From NCBI RefSeq assembly GCF_003987185.1, contig NZ_PIPS01000001.1, positions 868,001 through 932,000 of the forward strand: DNA of 64,000 nt, in the 5' to 3' direction. Position numbers and translations under genes: made by a program. This DNA comes from Idiomarina aquatica. GTDB lineage: Bacteria > Pseudomonadota > Gammaproteobacteria > Enterobacterales > Alteromonadaceae. Positions within the stretch are counted from its first letter, which is position 1; every line of letters begins with the position of its first letter. This document shows, in pieces, positions 44,644-52,409 of the stretch. A model generated the notes under the pieces. The model worked only from the letters and a program-made list of their open reading frames with translations, was not told where the DNA came from and made no database searches.

Positions 44644-45093
44644 CTAGCGGCGGGCGCGGAAGAACTGGCGCAGGATGTCGCCGCAGGCGTCGCTGAGGAT
44701 ACCGCCCTGGACGTCGACTTTGTGATTCATGGAGGCGTGATTGAGCACTTCTATGGCGGTGCCGGTGGCACCGGTACGAGGATCGGTGGCACCAAACACC
44801 AGCCGTTTAACGCGGGCGTGGGTAATTAATCCGGCGCACATGGCACAGGGCTCGAGTGTCACGTACAGGGTGGAGTCAACCAGCCGATAGTTGTCGATGG
44901 CTTTGCCGGCGGCTCTTATGGCTTGGGCTTCAGCGTGCGCTGACGGGTCGGACAGCGTGATGACCTGGTTATAACCTTCACCAACGATTTCGTCGTTAAC
45001 CACCAGCACAGCTCCTACCGGCACTTCGTCCTCTGCCGCCGCTTTTGCCGCCAGCTCCAGCGCCCGCTGCATGTAGATTTCGTCTTGATTCAT
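44644..45093 (-). CDS. tadA: tRNA-specific adenosine deaminase TadA
   Basis: The 149-residue enzyme deaminates A34 to inosine in tRNA-Arg(ACG). The zinc-site motifs are HAEAQAI (His and catalytic Glu) and PCAMCAG (two Cys). The start has MNQDEIYMQRALELAAKAAAEDEVPVGAVLV. Its stop TAG is followed by CCGTAGCTCGCGCC, a family B unit. The place near mltF and guaA agrees with conserved synteny. Confidence 0.96.
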   Translation of the reverse strand: MNQDEIYMQRALELAAKAAAEDEVPVGAVLVVNDEIVGEGYNQVITLSDPSAHAEAQAIRAAGKAIDNYRLVDSTLYVTLEPCAMCAGLITHARVKRLVFGATDPRTGATGTAIEVLNHASMNHKVDVQGGILSDACGDILRQFFRARR

Positions 45094-45103
45094 CTTCTTA
45101 TCC

Positions 45104-45203
45104 GTAGCGTGCGCCCTTGGCGCATGTTTTTAAAACATTGACCTCTGCGGTTCAGAGTTTTGCTCTTTTTGCACCCTAGTGTCGCGCCAAAGGCGCGACC
45201 TAC
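45104..45203. repeat. Two family B hairpins between nhaC and tadA
   Basis: GTAGCGTGCGCCCTTGGCGCATG (mostly 45104-45126) and GTCGCGCC...GGCGCGACCTAC (45181-45203) flank a degraded family D end (GACCTCTGCGGTTCAGAG, 45140 region). The second hairpin contains the TAG stop of nhaC. Confidence 0.75.
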
Positions 45204-46588
45204 ATCACCGCGCCGGTGATGGCGTAAGCGATGGTGGCGCCTGCGCCGGCCAATAGCGCATAGGGCAATTGGGTGCGCACGTGATCGATGTGTTCAGTGC
45301 CGCTGGCCATCGAGGCAATAATCGTCGTGTCGGATATCGGTGACGCGTGATCGCCAAAGATTCCCCCCGAAATCGCGGCGGCGATAAACGGTGCCGCCGG
45401 TAGCCCCAGGGTCATGGCTATCGGAATCGCCAGCGGCAACATAATAGCAAAGGTTCCCCAGCTCGAACCAATCGAAAATCCAGTGATGGCTGACAACACA
45501 AAAATCAGCGGCAGCAACATCCACACGCTAACGCTGCCGTCCAGCACCGACGCCAGAAATTCACCGGTACCCAGATCACGGGTTAGCCCACCAAGCGTTA
45601 TGGATAACCAAAGAATGACCGCCAGCGGTAAGATATTCCAAGCTCCCTTCAAGGCACTGGTTACGATCTTAGCCGCACCTGCCGAGCCGGTAAGCAACGT
45701 CCCCAGCATTGCCAGCCCCAACGCAATATAGATGGCAACAAATACGCTGAGCGTGCCATCGCCCTCAACCAGCACGCCGTTACCGGTTATCAACAGCATC
45801 ACCGGCACCATTACCACTAGCGCTATCAGGCTCAGCAACACCACCGCCGTGCCTTTGCCAAAGCTGGCTTCCTCATCAGGACCATCGGACCAAGTGTGCT
45901 GGGTTACGCGGTTGGGCTTAGCGTTACGTTCAAAGGCCTTCATCGGGCCGATATTCCAGTCGAACCATGCCACAAACAGCGCCAGCAGTACCGCGAAGAT
46001 GGCGTAAAAGTTAAAGGCAATGGATTGAATAAAGACCAGCAATGGCTGCTCTACCCCTTGATTAGCAATCAACGTGAGATTAAAGGCGCCCCAGGCATTG
46101 AGTGGGATAAGAATACAGATCGCCGCGCAGGTGGAGTCGACGATGTAAGCAAGTTTTTCGCGCGAAATGCCAAGTCGATCGTAGATAGGCCGGGATGTGG
46201 TGCCGGAGATCATGATGGTGACGTTGGATTCGATAAAAACGATAACGCCGAGTACCCAGGTCATAAGTCGGGCGCGGCGTTTGGATTCAACCCATTGTTT
46301 TTGTTCGAGTTTTAGCACGAACTGTTTGAACGTTCCGCCTTTTTCAAGGACGCCAAACAAGGCGCCGATGCCAAGGGTAAAGAACCAGACCAGCATGTTG
46401 CCGGGGTCGACCAGGGTACTCCAGGAGCTGAGTAGGACGCCTTCGCTGATGTCACTGCTGTGGGGCCAAAACAGGAGTATGTTGGCGAGCAGAATGCCGC
46501 CGATCAGGGCGAGCAGTACTTTGCGTGTGATGATGGCAAAAATGATCGCCAGTAGCGATGGCAGCAGGCTTGTCCAGGTCAGTTCCAT
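45200..46588 (-). CDS. nhaC: Na+/H+ antiporter, NhaC family
   Basis: The 462-residue protein has about twelve membrane helices and the NhaC-family landmarks: WFFTLGIGALFGVLEKGGTFKQFV, FIESNVTIMISGTTSRPIYDRLGISREKLAYIVDSTCAAICILIPLNAWGAF, and GFSIGSSWGTFAIMLPLAIPIA with GGIFGDHASPISDTTIIASMA near the end. It expels Na+ in exchange for H+ at the inner membrane, useful in saline or alkaline conditions. Its TAG stop lies inside a family B hairpin. Confidence 0.92.
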   Translation of the reverse strand: MELTWTSLLPSLLAIIFAIITRKVLLALIGGILLANILLFWPHSSDISEGVLLSSWSTLVDPGNMLVWFFTLGIGALFGVLEKGGTFKQFVLKLEQKQWVESKRRARLMTWVLGVIVFIESNVTIMISGTTSRPIYDRLGISREKLAYIVDSTCAAICILIPLNAWGAFNLTLIANQGVEQPLLVFIQSIAFNFYAIFAVLLALFVAWFDWNIGPMKAFERNAKPNRVTQHTWSDGPDEEASFGKGTAVVLLSLIALVVMVPVMLLITGNGVLVEGDGTLSVFVAIYIALGLAMLGTLLTGSAGAAKIVTSALKGAWNILPLAVILWLSITLGGLTRDLGTGEFLASVLDGSVSVWMLLPLIFVLSAITGFSIGSSWGTFAIMLPLAIPIAMTLGLPAAPFIAAAISGGIFGDHASPISDTTIIASMASGTEHIDHVRTQLPYALLAGAGATIAYAITGAVM

Positions 46589-46639
46589 GGGTCATTTCTC
46601 TATTGAATAATGTGCTGAGGTTATCGGAATTTTCTTGGT

Positions 46640-46975
46640 TTTTCTAGCGCGGCGCGTTGCGCCGCGCTTGGCGCCGCCTTTGGGCGGCTTGCTGGGCGGC
46701 TCCGCTTCGCGGTGCCTTGCTTGGCGTTCGCGGTGCGAACTTGCGTGGCGCGGCTGCGCCGCTTGCTGTTTTGCGCCTTGTCGCCTTCGGCGACTTGGCG
46801 CTTTGCCCTTGCCGCTACGCGGCTCGGGCGTTGGTTTCCTCCTTGCCGCTTTGCGGCTCGGGCGTTGGTTTCCCCCTTGCCGCTTTGCGGCTCTGGCGTT
46901 GGTTTTCCCCTTGCCGCTTTGCGGCTCGGGTGTTGGGTTGTTGGGCTATACTTTTTGTTTTGCCATGGAGGGCGG
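46640..46975. repeat. Family C array (left inverted arm)
   Basis: 46640-46830 is a string of nested palindromes (GCGCGTTGCGCCGCGCTTGG, GCGGCTTGCTGGGCGGC, GGCGTTCGCGGTGCGAACTT, TGTCGCCTTCGGCGACTTGG) and is repeated, inverted and about 93 percent identical by eye, at 48911-49107. 46830-46940 is a tandem run of about four 33-bp units (TTGCCGCTTTGCGGCTCGGG plus CGTTGGTTTCCCC). Confidence 0.9.
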
Positions 46976-46978
46976 TTG

Positions 46979-47416
46979 GTGAGTTATAAAAATCTAAGGG
47001 TTTGGCAGGGGGCGTTGGAGATTGCGGTTGAGGTGCTGAGGTTGGTGGAGTCTTGCCAGAATTATGCCTTTGCTGATCAGGTAAGACGTTCGGCGATTTC
47101 GGTGCCGTCGAATATTGCTGAGGGGATGACGCGGGATAGTGAGGTTGAAAAAAATCGTTTTTTAAGTATCGCCAAAGCATCCAATGCCGAATTGGAAACG
47201 CAGTTATTGATTGCAAAAAAGTTAGGATATTTCAGTAATGATGTATGCGAAGAGTTGTTGAAGCAAGTCCAAAAAGTAAACTTTCAATTGTATTACGTGA
47301 CTGCTCCCCGCCCTGCCGGGCGAGGCTTCCAACTTCTCAGGCAGCAACCGGCGCGTGGCCGGATTTACGCAAGCCTCCATTGGCAGGAACCGACAGTCCT
47401 TCGGCTCTTAGTTTGA
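46979..47416 (+). CDS. Four-helix-bundle protein, 3' end replaced by IS sequence
   Basis: This second S23/Avd-like four-helix-bundle protein starts with GTG at 46979 (GGAGG upstream): VSYKNLRVWQGALEIAVEVL, RRSAISVPSNIAEGMTRDS, FLSIAKASNAELETQLLIAKKLGYFSND. Homology ends at FQLYYVT (about residue 108); the remaining about 37 residues are encoded by the right end of the IS200/IS605 element, so the original C-terminus (about 7-10 residues) is lost. It may still fold. It sits within the family C inverted repeats, as the first copy sits between family A arrays. Confidence 0.8.
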   Translation: MSYKNLRVWQGALEIAVEVLRLVESCQNYAFADQVRRSAISVPSNIAEGMTRDSEVEKNRFLSIAKASNAELETQLLIAKKLGYFSNDVCEELLKQVQKVNFQLYYVTAPRPAGRGFQLLRQQPARGRIYASLHWQEPTVLRLLV

Positions 47417-47480
47417 TAATACCCTGCTGGCGGATATTGACCGCGGCGTTGATGTCGCGGTCAAGCTCTGCTTTACAAGC
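47297..47480 (-). ncRNA. Candidate omegaRNA at 3' end of tnpB
   Basis: TnpB guide RNAs of this family come from the 3' end of tnpB and the transposon right end. Here the last part of tnpB plus the right-end hairpin (GCCTCGCCC/GGGCGGGG) would form the scaffold and the sequence beyond the end (in the four-helix gene) the guide. Placement is by analogy only. Confidence 0.35.
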
Positions 47481-48518
47481 AGGGCACGACCAGTTACGCA
47501 CCGACAACGGCAGGGTGTCTACCTTGTGCCCACAGCAGGAGCAGATCCTGGAACTGGCTAACCACTGGTCGATTTTGACCAGATGTTTGCCCTGCTCCTT
47601 CGCCTTGTATTCCAGTTTCTGAATCAGGCCGAACCAGCTTGCGTCTGCGATGTGCTTCGCCAATTTCCGGTTCTTCAGCAGGTTCTTCACTTTCAATGTC
47701 TCGACCACCACCGCTTGGTTGTCGTCAATAAGTTGTCGGGACAGGTTGTGCTGGAAATCCGCACGTGCATTCGCTAGGCGCTCATGCGCCTTGGCAAGTT
47801 TCAAGCGTGCTTTCGTACGTCCTTTGCTGCCTTTCCGGCACCGGGACAGGGCCTTTTGCTTGCGTCGCAAGTTAGACTGAGCGCGTTTCAGGAAACGGGG
47901 ATTCGTCGTTTTGTTACCTTCGGAGTCGATAGCAAGATGGGTTAGCCCCATATCAACGCCCAGCACGGTATCAACGCTATGCAATGGGGCAGGTGTTTGC
48001 AAGCCGTCTTCGACCAACAGCGAGGCATAGTATTTCCCTGTTACCGTGCGCGACAGCGTTACGCTCTTGAGCTTTCCGTCCAGCTCACGGTGGACCTGCG
48101 CCTTAATCGGTTTCATCTTCGGCACTTTGATCCAGTTCTCACCAGCACTTACACTCGTGCAGTGGTAGCTGGATTGTTTACCGTGTTTGCGCTTGAACTT
48201 CGGATAACGGGCGGGAAGCTTCGGGTCAAAAAAGTTCTGGAAGGCTTTATCGAGGTTGATGCACGCTTGCTGGAGTGCAATCGAATCGAAATCCTTGAGC
48301 CAGTGATACTTGCGGGACTTTTTCGCCACCGCCAACAGCGGCTTAAGGTCTTTCTTGGCCTTGAGCTTAAGGCCGTGGCGTTTGTACTGTGAGCTGATGA
48401 TATGCAACGCCTTGTTGTACACGAACCGCATAGCACCGAACTGGCGGTTGAGAAATTCCGCCTGTTCAGGTGTCGGGTAGATGCGTACTTTCGTGGCCTT
48501 TAACATTTCAGCGCTCAT
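47337..48518 (-). CDS. tnpB: RNA-guided endonuclease TnpB
   Basis: The 393-residue protein is a full-length TnpB. N-terminal: KVRIYPTPEQAEFLNRQFGAMRFVYNKAL. The RuvC-like catalytic residues are present: Asp189 in LGVDMG, Glu273 in VVVETLKVKNL, Asp355 in LDRDINAAVNI. The zinc ribbon has Cys326/Cys329 (SRICSCCG) and Cys345/Cys348 (CPAC). TnpB proteins cut DNA guided by omegaRNA and help retain the transposon. All key residues are intact, so activity is plausible. The start could also be the ATG at 48506. Confidence 0.93.
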   Translation of the reverse strand: MSAEMLKATKVRIYPTPEQAEFLNRQFGAMRFVYNKALHIISSQYKRHGLKLKAKKDLKPLLAVAKKSRKYHWLKDFDSIALQQACINLDKAFQNFFDPKLPARYPKFKRKHGKQSSYHCTSVSAGENWIKVPKMKPIKAQVHRELDGKLKSVTLSRTVTGKYYASLLVEDGLQTPAPLHSVDTVLGVDMGLTHLAIDSEGNKTTNPRFLKRAQSNLRRKQKALSRCRKGSKGRTKARLKLAKAHERLANARADFQHNLSRQLIDDNQAVVVETLKVKNLLKNRKLAKHIADASWFGLIQKLEYKAKEQGKHLVKIDQWLASSRICSCCGHKVDTLPLSVRNWSCPACKAELDRDINAAVNIRQQGIIKLRAEGLSVPANGGLRKSGHAPVAA

Positions 48519-48567
48519 TGATATGATTCATTTATTATAAGCCAGTAAGGTCACTCTTCAAGTGAGT

Positions 48568-48812
48568 ATGCATAATAAAGCGTTGCTGTCAGATTACCTC
48601 CGAAAACGCCACAGCGTCACCAAGCTGGTTATGCATCTGGTCTTTACCACCAATCGGTTTCATCACGCCGGATACGCATACTCAATACCCACATACCCCG
48701 GCAAAGCAAAAGCGCAGCGCTCTGGTCACGCTCTTACTTTGCCTGTAGTGCAGGCGGGGCAACTATTGAAACACTGAGAGAGTATGTGCAGAGTCAGGCT
48801 ACATCGGACTAG
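48568..48812 (+). pseudogene. tnpA: Degenerate IS200-type transposase tnpA
   Basis: The 5' part from ATG 48568 encodes MHNKALLSDYLRKRHSVTKLV followed by MHLVFTTN, the start of a Y1 transposase (HSVTKLVxHLVFxT). The 3' part (about 48744-48812), in another frame, encodes SAGGATIETLREYVQSQ and stop, the usual end of TnpA (SCGGA..). About 180 bases between, including the HUH and Tyr catalytic motifs, are missing. Confidence 0.8.
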
Positions 48813-48888
48813 AACCGCTGCGCGGTTCCCGCTTGTATCCCCGCCCGATTGGGCGAGGGTTTACGCGGAGTTTTGCTAAAAATAAAAG

Positions 48889-49107
48889 TCGTGCCAAAGG
48901 CACGACCTACGTAACCCCGAGCCGCAAAGCGGCAAGGGCAAAGCGCCGAGTCGCCGAAGGCGACAAGGCGCAAAACCAGCAAGCGGCGCAGCCGCGCCAG
49001 GCAAGTTCGCACCGCGAACGCCAAGCAAGGCCCCGCAGAGCGGGGCCGCCCAGCAAGCCGCCCGAAGGCGGCGCCAAGCGCGGCGCAACGCGCCGTGCGA
49101 TTAAAAC
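48889..49107. repeat. Family B hairpin and family C array (right inverted arm)
   Basis: GTCGTGCC...GGCACGACCTAC (48889-48910) is followed by the inverted copy (48911-49107) of the 46640-46830 block. Several loops and stems differ from the left arm by paired substitutions (CCGCTTCGCGG against CCGCTCTGCGG). It ends next to the stop of the TonB-receptor gene. Confidence 0.88.
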
Positions 49108-52100
49108 TTATATTCGACGCCGATGCGTGCTGTCCATAGTGATGGACCCGACACCCGACTTTGAACATTCGGTTCTAAGAACTGGTCGAATACATACTGA
49201 CCCTGTTCATTACGGTACGCCGATACCACTTCCTGATACTGCGGGAAGCCTGCTTGATACAGAACACCCCAGTCGTCATTCAGTAAGTTGGTCAGGTTAT
49301 CAATGGTAAAGAACAGGCTGGCTTTATGACCTTCCATTAAACCCGGCAGATCTTGTGAAACGTGCAGGTCTAATTTATGCCACCAGGAACTGTACTGGGC
49401 GTTGCGCTCGGCTGAACCGCCGGCGTATTTGCCCAAACCTGAATCGTTCAGCCATGCAAAGAAGGCCTGTTGATCGAAGTTGTCGGTAAATACGACATTC
49501 GGGTCGTCTGCACCGTCTGGTACGTACAGCAACTGACGATCATCGGCGATATCAAGCCCCTGAATCGCCGGCTGGTCAGGAGTATTCTGGAACACATAGC
49601 TGTATGGACGACCTTTGTTGGCAGAGCCAAACAGTGACACCGTGGTGTTCAGCCCGTCAAAAAATTCTTTTTGATAGGTTAAACGCAAGGTAAAACGGTG
49701 TGGTATCTCGTAGTTCGAGGTAGCCGCAGACGGATTGTTAAAGTTGTCCGTGGCGAAATTCGCGTAGTTTGAGTACGCCACTGAGCTGGTCATTGGGTTA
49801 CCATCTTCCGACTCGGTGAAGGCATACGCCAATGAGCCGCTCAGACCGAAGTCGTAGCTCTTGCTGATCGCGGTAGAGAATGAGAACGCTTTGGTGTCAT
49901 CACTTAAGTTGGTTAACATCAAGTCTTCAGAACGACCCGCTTCGCGTTCGCCGTAAATTGGACGCCCGTCGGCCATCGTGCCAACCTGCTCAACGGCGAT
50001 GTTTTTGATGTACGCTTCGTTTTTACGAACGGTGTACATGAAATCCGTCATCAGGATGTATTCGTCCGGGAAGGTGTAGGTTGCACCGAGCGCGTACTTC
50101 CATTCACTTGGAATGTCAAAGTTAGGATCCAACACATTGACCGCTGAATCGTTGGTCGCGTTGGTTACCGCGTCAACCAGCTCAGCCGGTGCATCATAGC
50201 CCGGACGCCCTTCGCCGCTCAGTGGTACGTCGAACAGGTTAAAGCCACTGAGAGAAACCTGAGTCTGGCTGATGCCATCCTGCTGGAAGTTGTTGGCCAA
50301 CCACACGTTGGGATTACCACCGGAGTAAAGACCAATACCACCACGAACTTCAAGTGACGGGCTGACATTCCAGTTGATGCCAATGCGTGGCTGGAACAGG
50401 CCTTCGCCGTCGAGGTTCGAGGCATTGGTGAAACCGTAACGCTGGACGAAGTTCGGGTTTTCCTGCGGGTAGTCGTCGCTGGTGTACCAGTCGTAACGGA
50501 AACCCATGGTGATGGTCATGTCCATCGGCGCGTAATAGTACTCGTCCTGTAAGTAGGCGGTGTTGGTGGCGTATTTGAACGCACCGGCGGCATCACGTGG
50601 GTTGTTGGTGCCGGTACCCGAGCCATAGTAGTAACGGCCGACATCGCCGTTAATAAAGTCTTCCAGCGAGTAGAAGTCAATTTCACCACCGCGGGAATGC
50701 TGCACAAACATGTTAAAGATGTCGAGCTCTTCGCGCTCGAAGCCACCAAAAATGACGTGGTCACCGACAAAATAGGTACCCGCCATTTTGTAGAACATGG
50801 TTTCATAGTAAAGATCGTTGGCCTGACGTGAGTCATCGGCGCCAAAATAAACGGTGGCCGATGATGGCGTACCGTTGTTGTCGTGATCAAACTGGGTATT
50901 GATCTGGAAGTCGGCGATGTCTTTTGGACCAATGGTTTCCTGCAGGTTATCGAGTTCTGAATAGCCGACCCGGAACTCGGTGGAAAAACGGTCGGTCCAG
51001 TCAGAGTATAATTGACCAACGTACGAGGTGAACTCGGCGCCACGGTTATAAAAATGGTTTGAGAATTCGTATTCGAACGCATTACCACCGTCTGATGGAG
51101 TAATCGAAGAACCCTCGTTGTAGTTGTAGGTGACTGAGGCACGGTGGGCGTCGTTAATTTGCCAGTCCAGCTTCAGCAACATTTTTTCGTCTTCAACCGG
51201 CGACGACAAGAGTGGTTCGCCGACGTCATAGCCGTAAACATCACGAGCGATCTGTGCGATCTGATTTAATTGCTCCTGACTGACGCCGTTAACGACCGTA
51301 GCTGCATTACTGTTGGCCGGACCAAAATCGAAGTTATCCGCGCCTTCAAATTTTTCATAAGAGGCGAAGAAGAACAGGGTATCCTCAATGATCGGGCCGC
51401 CCAAAGTGAAGCCATAACGGTCTTCTTCAAAGTCGGCCTGCTCCAGCTTAGTGCCTTCCAGTTCATCACCGATCATAGATTCGTTGGTGTAGTCGTAGAA
51501 GAAACCACCGTGGAATTCGTTAGAACCCGATTTTGTTACGGCGTTGATGTTACACGCGGTAAACCCGCCGTATTGCACATCAAAGGGCGCAAATTCTACA
51601 GCCACCTGCTCGATGGCATCGTAGGAGAACGGCATACGTTCGGTTGGGTAACCGTTCGAGTTGAGGCCAAAGTTATCGTTCATGCGTACGCCGTCAACCG
51701 TCAAGCTGTTAAAACGCGGGCTTGCGCCGACACATTGAATGCCATCACCAAAGCTTTGGTCAATGTAAACACGGGGATCAACGCGGACGATGTCTTTCAA
51801 GTCACGGTTGATGGCCGGCAGGTTCTCCAGGTCACTCAAGTTAAAATTGGCCGCCGGACTGTTGCTGCCGTAGAGCGAGTTCGCCATGGTAGAACCGGTC
51901 ACTGAAATGGTTTCCATATCCGCTTCCAGCACCACGCGCACGGACTCAGAGTCACCCAGTGTCAGATAAATGTTTTCAATCACGTCGCGACGGCCACCAG
52001 GACCTTCTGCAACGATGGTGTAAGGACCACCGACGCTGAGACCTCGTGCCGAGAAAGCGCCCTGTTCGTTAGTGGTATACGTACGTGTCGTACCGGTACG

Positions 52101-52262
52101 TTCGTCACGCAGTTGGATGGTTGCATTGGCCACGATTTCGCCCGATTCGGTTGCTACCGAGCCACGTAAATTAGACGAGGTGTCTTGCGCGACAGCCGCG
52201 CCTGACAAGGTCATGGCAACAGCCGCAGCAATCGCGGTGCGTTTGAAAGTTAACGTAAACAT
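49101..52262 (-). CDS. Oar-like TonB-dependent outer-membrane receptor
   Basis: The 1053-residue protein has a signal peptide (MFTLTFKRTAIAAAVAMTLSGAAVAQ), an N-terminal carboxypeptidase-regulatory-like beta-sandwich (about 30-120: LRGSVATESGEIVANATIQLRDERTGT, AFSARGLSVGGPYTIVAEG), a plug domain (PAINRDLKDIVRVDPRV, RFNSLTVDGVRMNDNFG, NINAVTKSGSNEFHGGFFYDY) and a long barrel ending GVEYKF. Such Oar-type receptors take up large substrates or secrete/attach proteins, in some species in cell adhesion or development. It follows another homologue in the same direction, about 150 bp apart, with a promoter possible in that gap. Confidence 0.92.
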   Translation of the reverse strand: MFTLTFKRTAIAAAVAMTLSGAAVAQDTSSNLRGSVATESGEIVANATIQLRDERTGTTRTYTTNEQGAFSARGLSVGGPYTIVAEGPGGRRDVIENIYLTLGDSESVRVVLEADMETISVTGSTMANSLYGSNSPAANFNLSDLENLPAINRDLKDIVRVDPRVYIDQSFGDGIQCVGASPRFNSLTVDGVRMNDNFGLNSNGYPTERMPFSYDAIEQVAVEFAPFDVQYGGFTACNINAVTKSGSNEFHGGFFYDYTNESMIGDELEGTKLEQADFEEDRYGFTLGGPIIEDTLFFFASYEKFEGADNFDFGPANSNAATVVNGVSQEQLNQIAQIARDVYGYDVGEPLLSSPVEDEKMLLKLDWQINDAHRASVTYNYNEGSSITPSDGGNAFEYEFSNHFYNRGAEFTSYVGQLYSDWTDRFSTEFRVGYSELDNLQETIGPKDIADFQINTQFDHDNNGTPSSATVYFGADDSRQANDLYYETMFYKMAGTYFVGDHVIFGGFEREELDIFNMFVQHSRGGEIDFYSLEDFINGDVGRYYYGSGTGTNNPRDAAGAFKYATNTAYLQDEYYYAPMDMTITMGFRYDWYTSDDYPQENPNFVQRYGFTNASNLDGEGLFQPRIGINWNVSPSLEVRGGIGLYSGGNPNVWLANNFQQDGISQTQVSLSGFNLFDVPLSGEGRPGYDAPAELVDAVTNATNDSAVNVLDPNFDIPSEWKYALGATYTFPDEYILMTDFMYTVRKNEAYIKNIAVEQVGTMADGRPIYGEREAGRSEDLMLTNLSDDTKAFSFSTAISKSYDFGLSGSLAYAFTESEDGNPMTSSVAYSNYANFATDNFNNPSAATSNYEIPHRFTLRLTYQKEFFDGLNTTVSLFGSANKGRPYSYVFQNTPDQPAIQGLDIADDRQLLYVPDGADDPNVVFTDNFDQQAFFAWLNDSGLGKYAGGSAERNAQYSSWWHKLDLHVSQDLPGLMEGHKASLFFTIDNLTNLLNDDWGVLYQAGFPQYQEVVSAYRNEQGQYVFDQFLEPNVQSRVSGPSLWTARIGVEYKF

Positions 52263-52363
52263 GATATTCGTTCATCCCTAGTGTTGTTTTTTTGAACACA
52301 TATCAGGGTATAGTCGATTTATGACAAGTTTGTGAACTCTTTTTCGGATCTGAGCAAAAAAAA

Positions 52364-52384
52364 AGCCGCGTTAAAAACGCGGCT
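52364..52384 (-). terminator. Terminator after second TonB receptor gene
   Basis: A nine-base-pair stem (AGCCGCGTT/AACGCGGCT, loop of three) followed on the minus strand by a run of nine T. This is a strong rho-independent terminator behind the upstream receptor (52410-55544), so the two receptors are separate transcription units. Confidence 0.93.
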
Positions 52385-52409
52385 TCTGTTTCCGTCTATC
52401 AATGGCTGC

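Larger units (their letters stand above)
47297..48870. mobile_element. IS200/IS605-family element with tnpB and degenerate tnpA
   Basis: The element holds an intact tnpB (minus strand) and a divergently oriented tnpA remnant. Its ends carry the subterminal hairpins expected of this family: CCCCGCCCTGCCGGGCGAGG near 47304 and CCCCGCCCGATTGGGCGAGG near 48838. Exact tips cannot be fixed by eye. It is inserted at the 3' end of the four-helix-bundle gene. With tnpA broken it can only be moved in trans. Confidence 0.8.
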
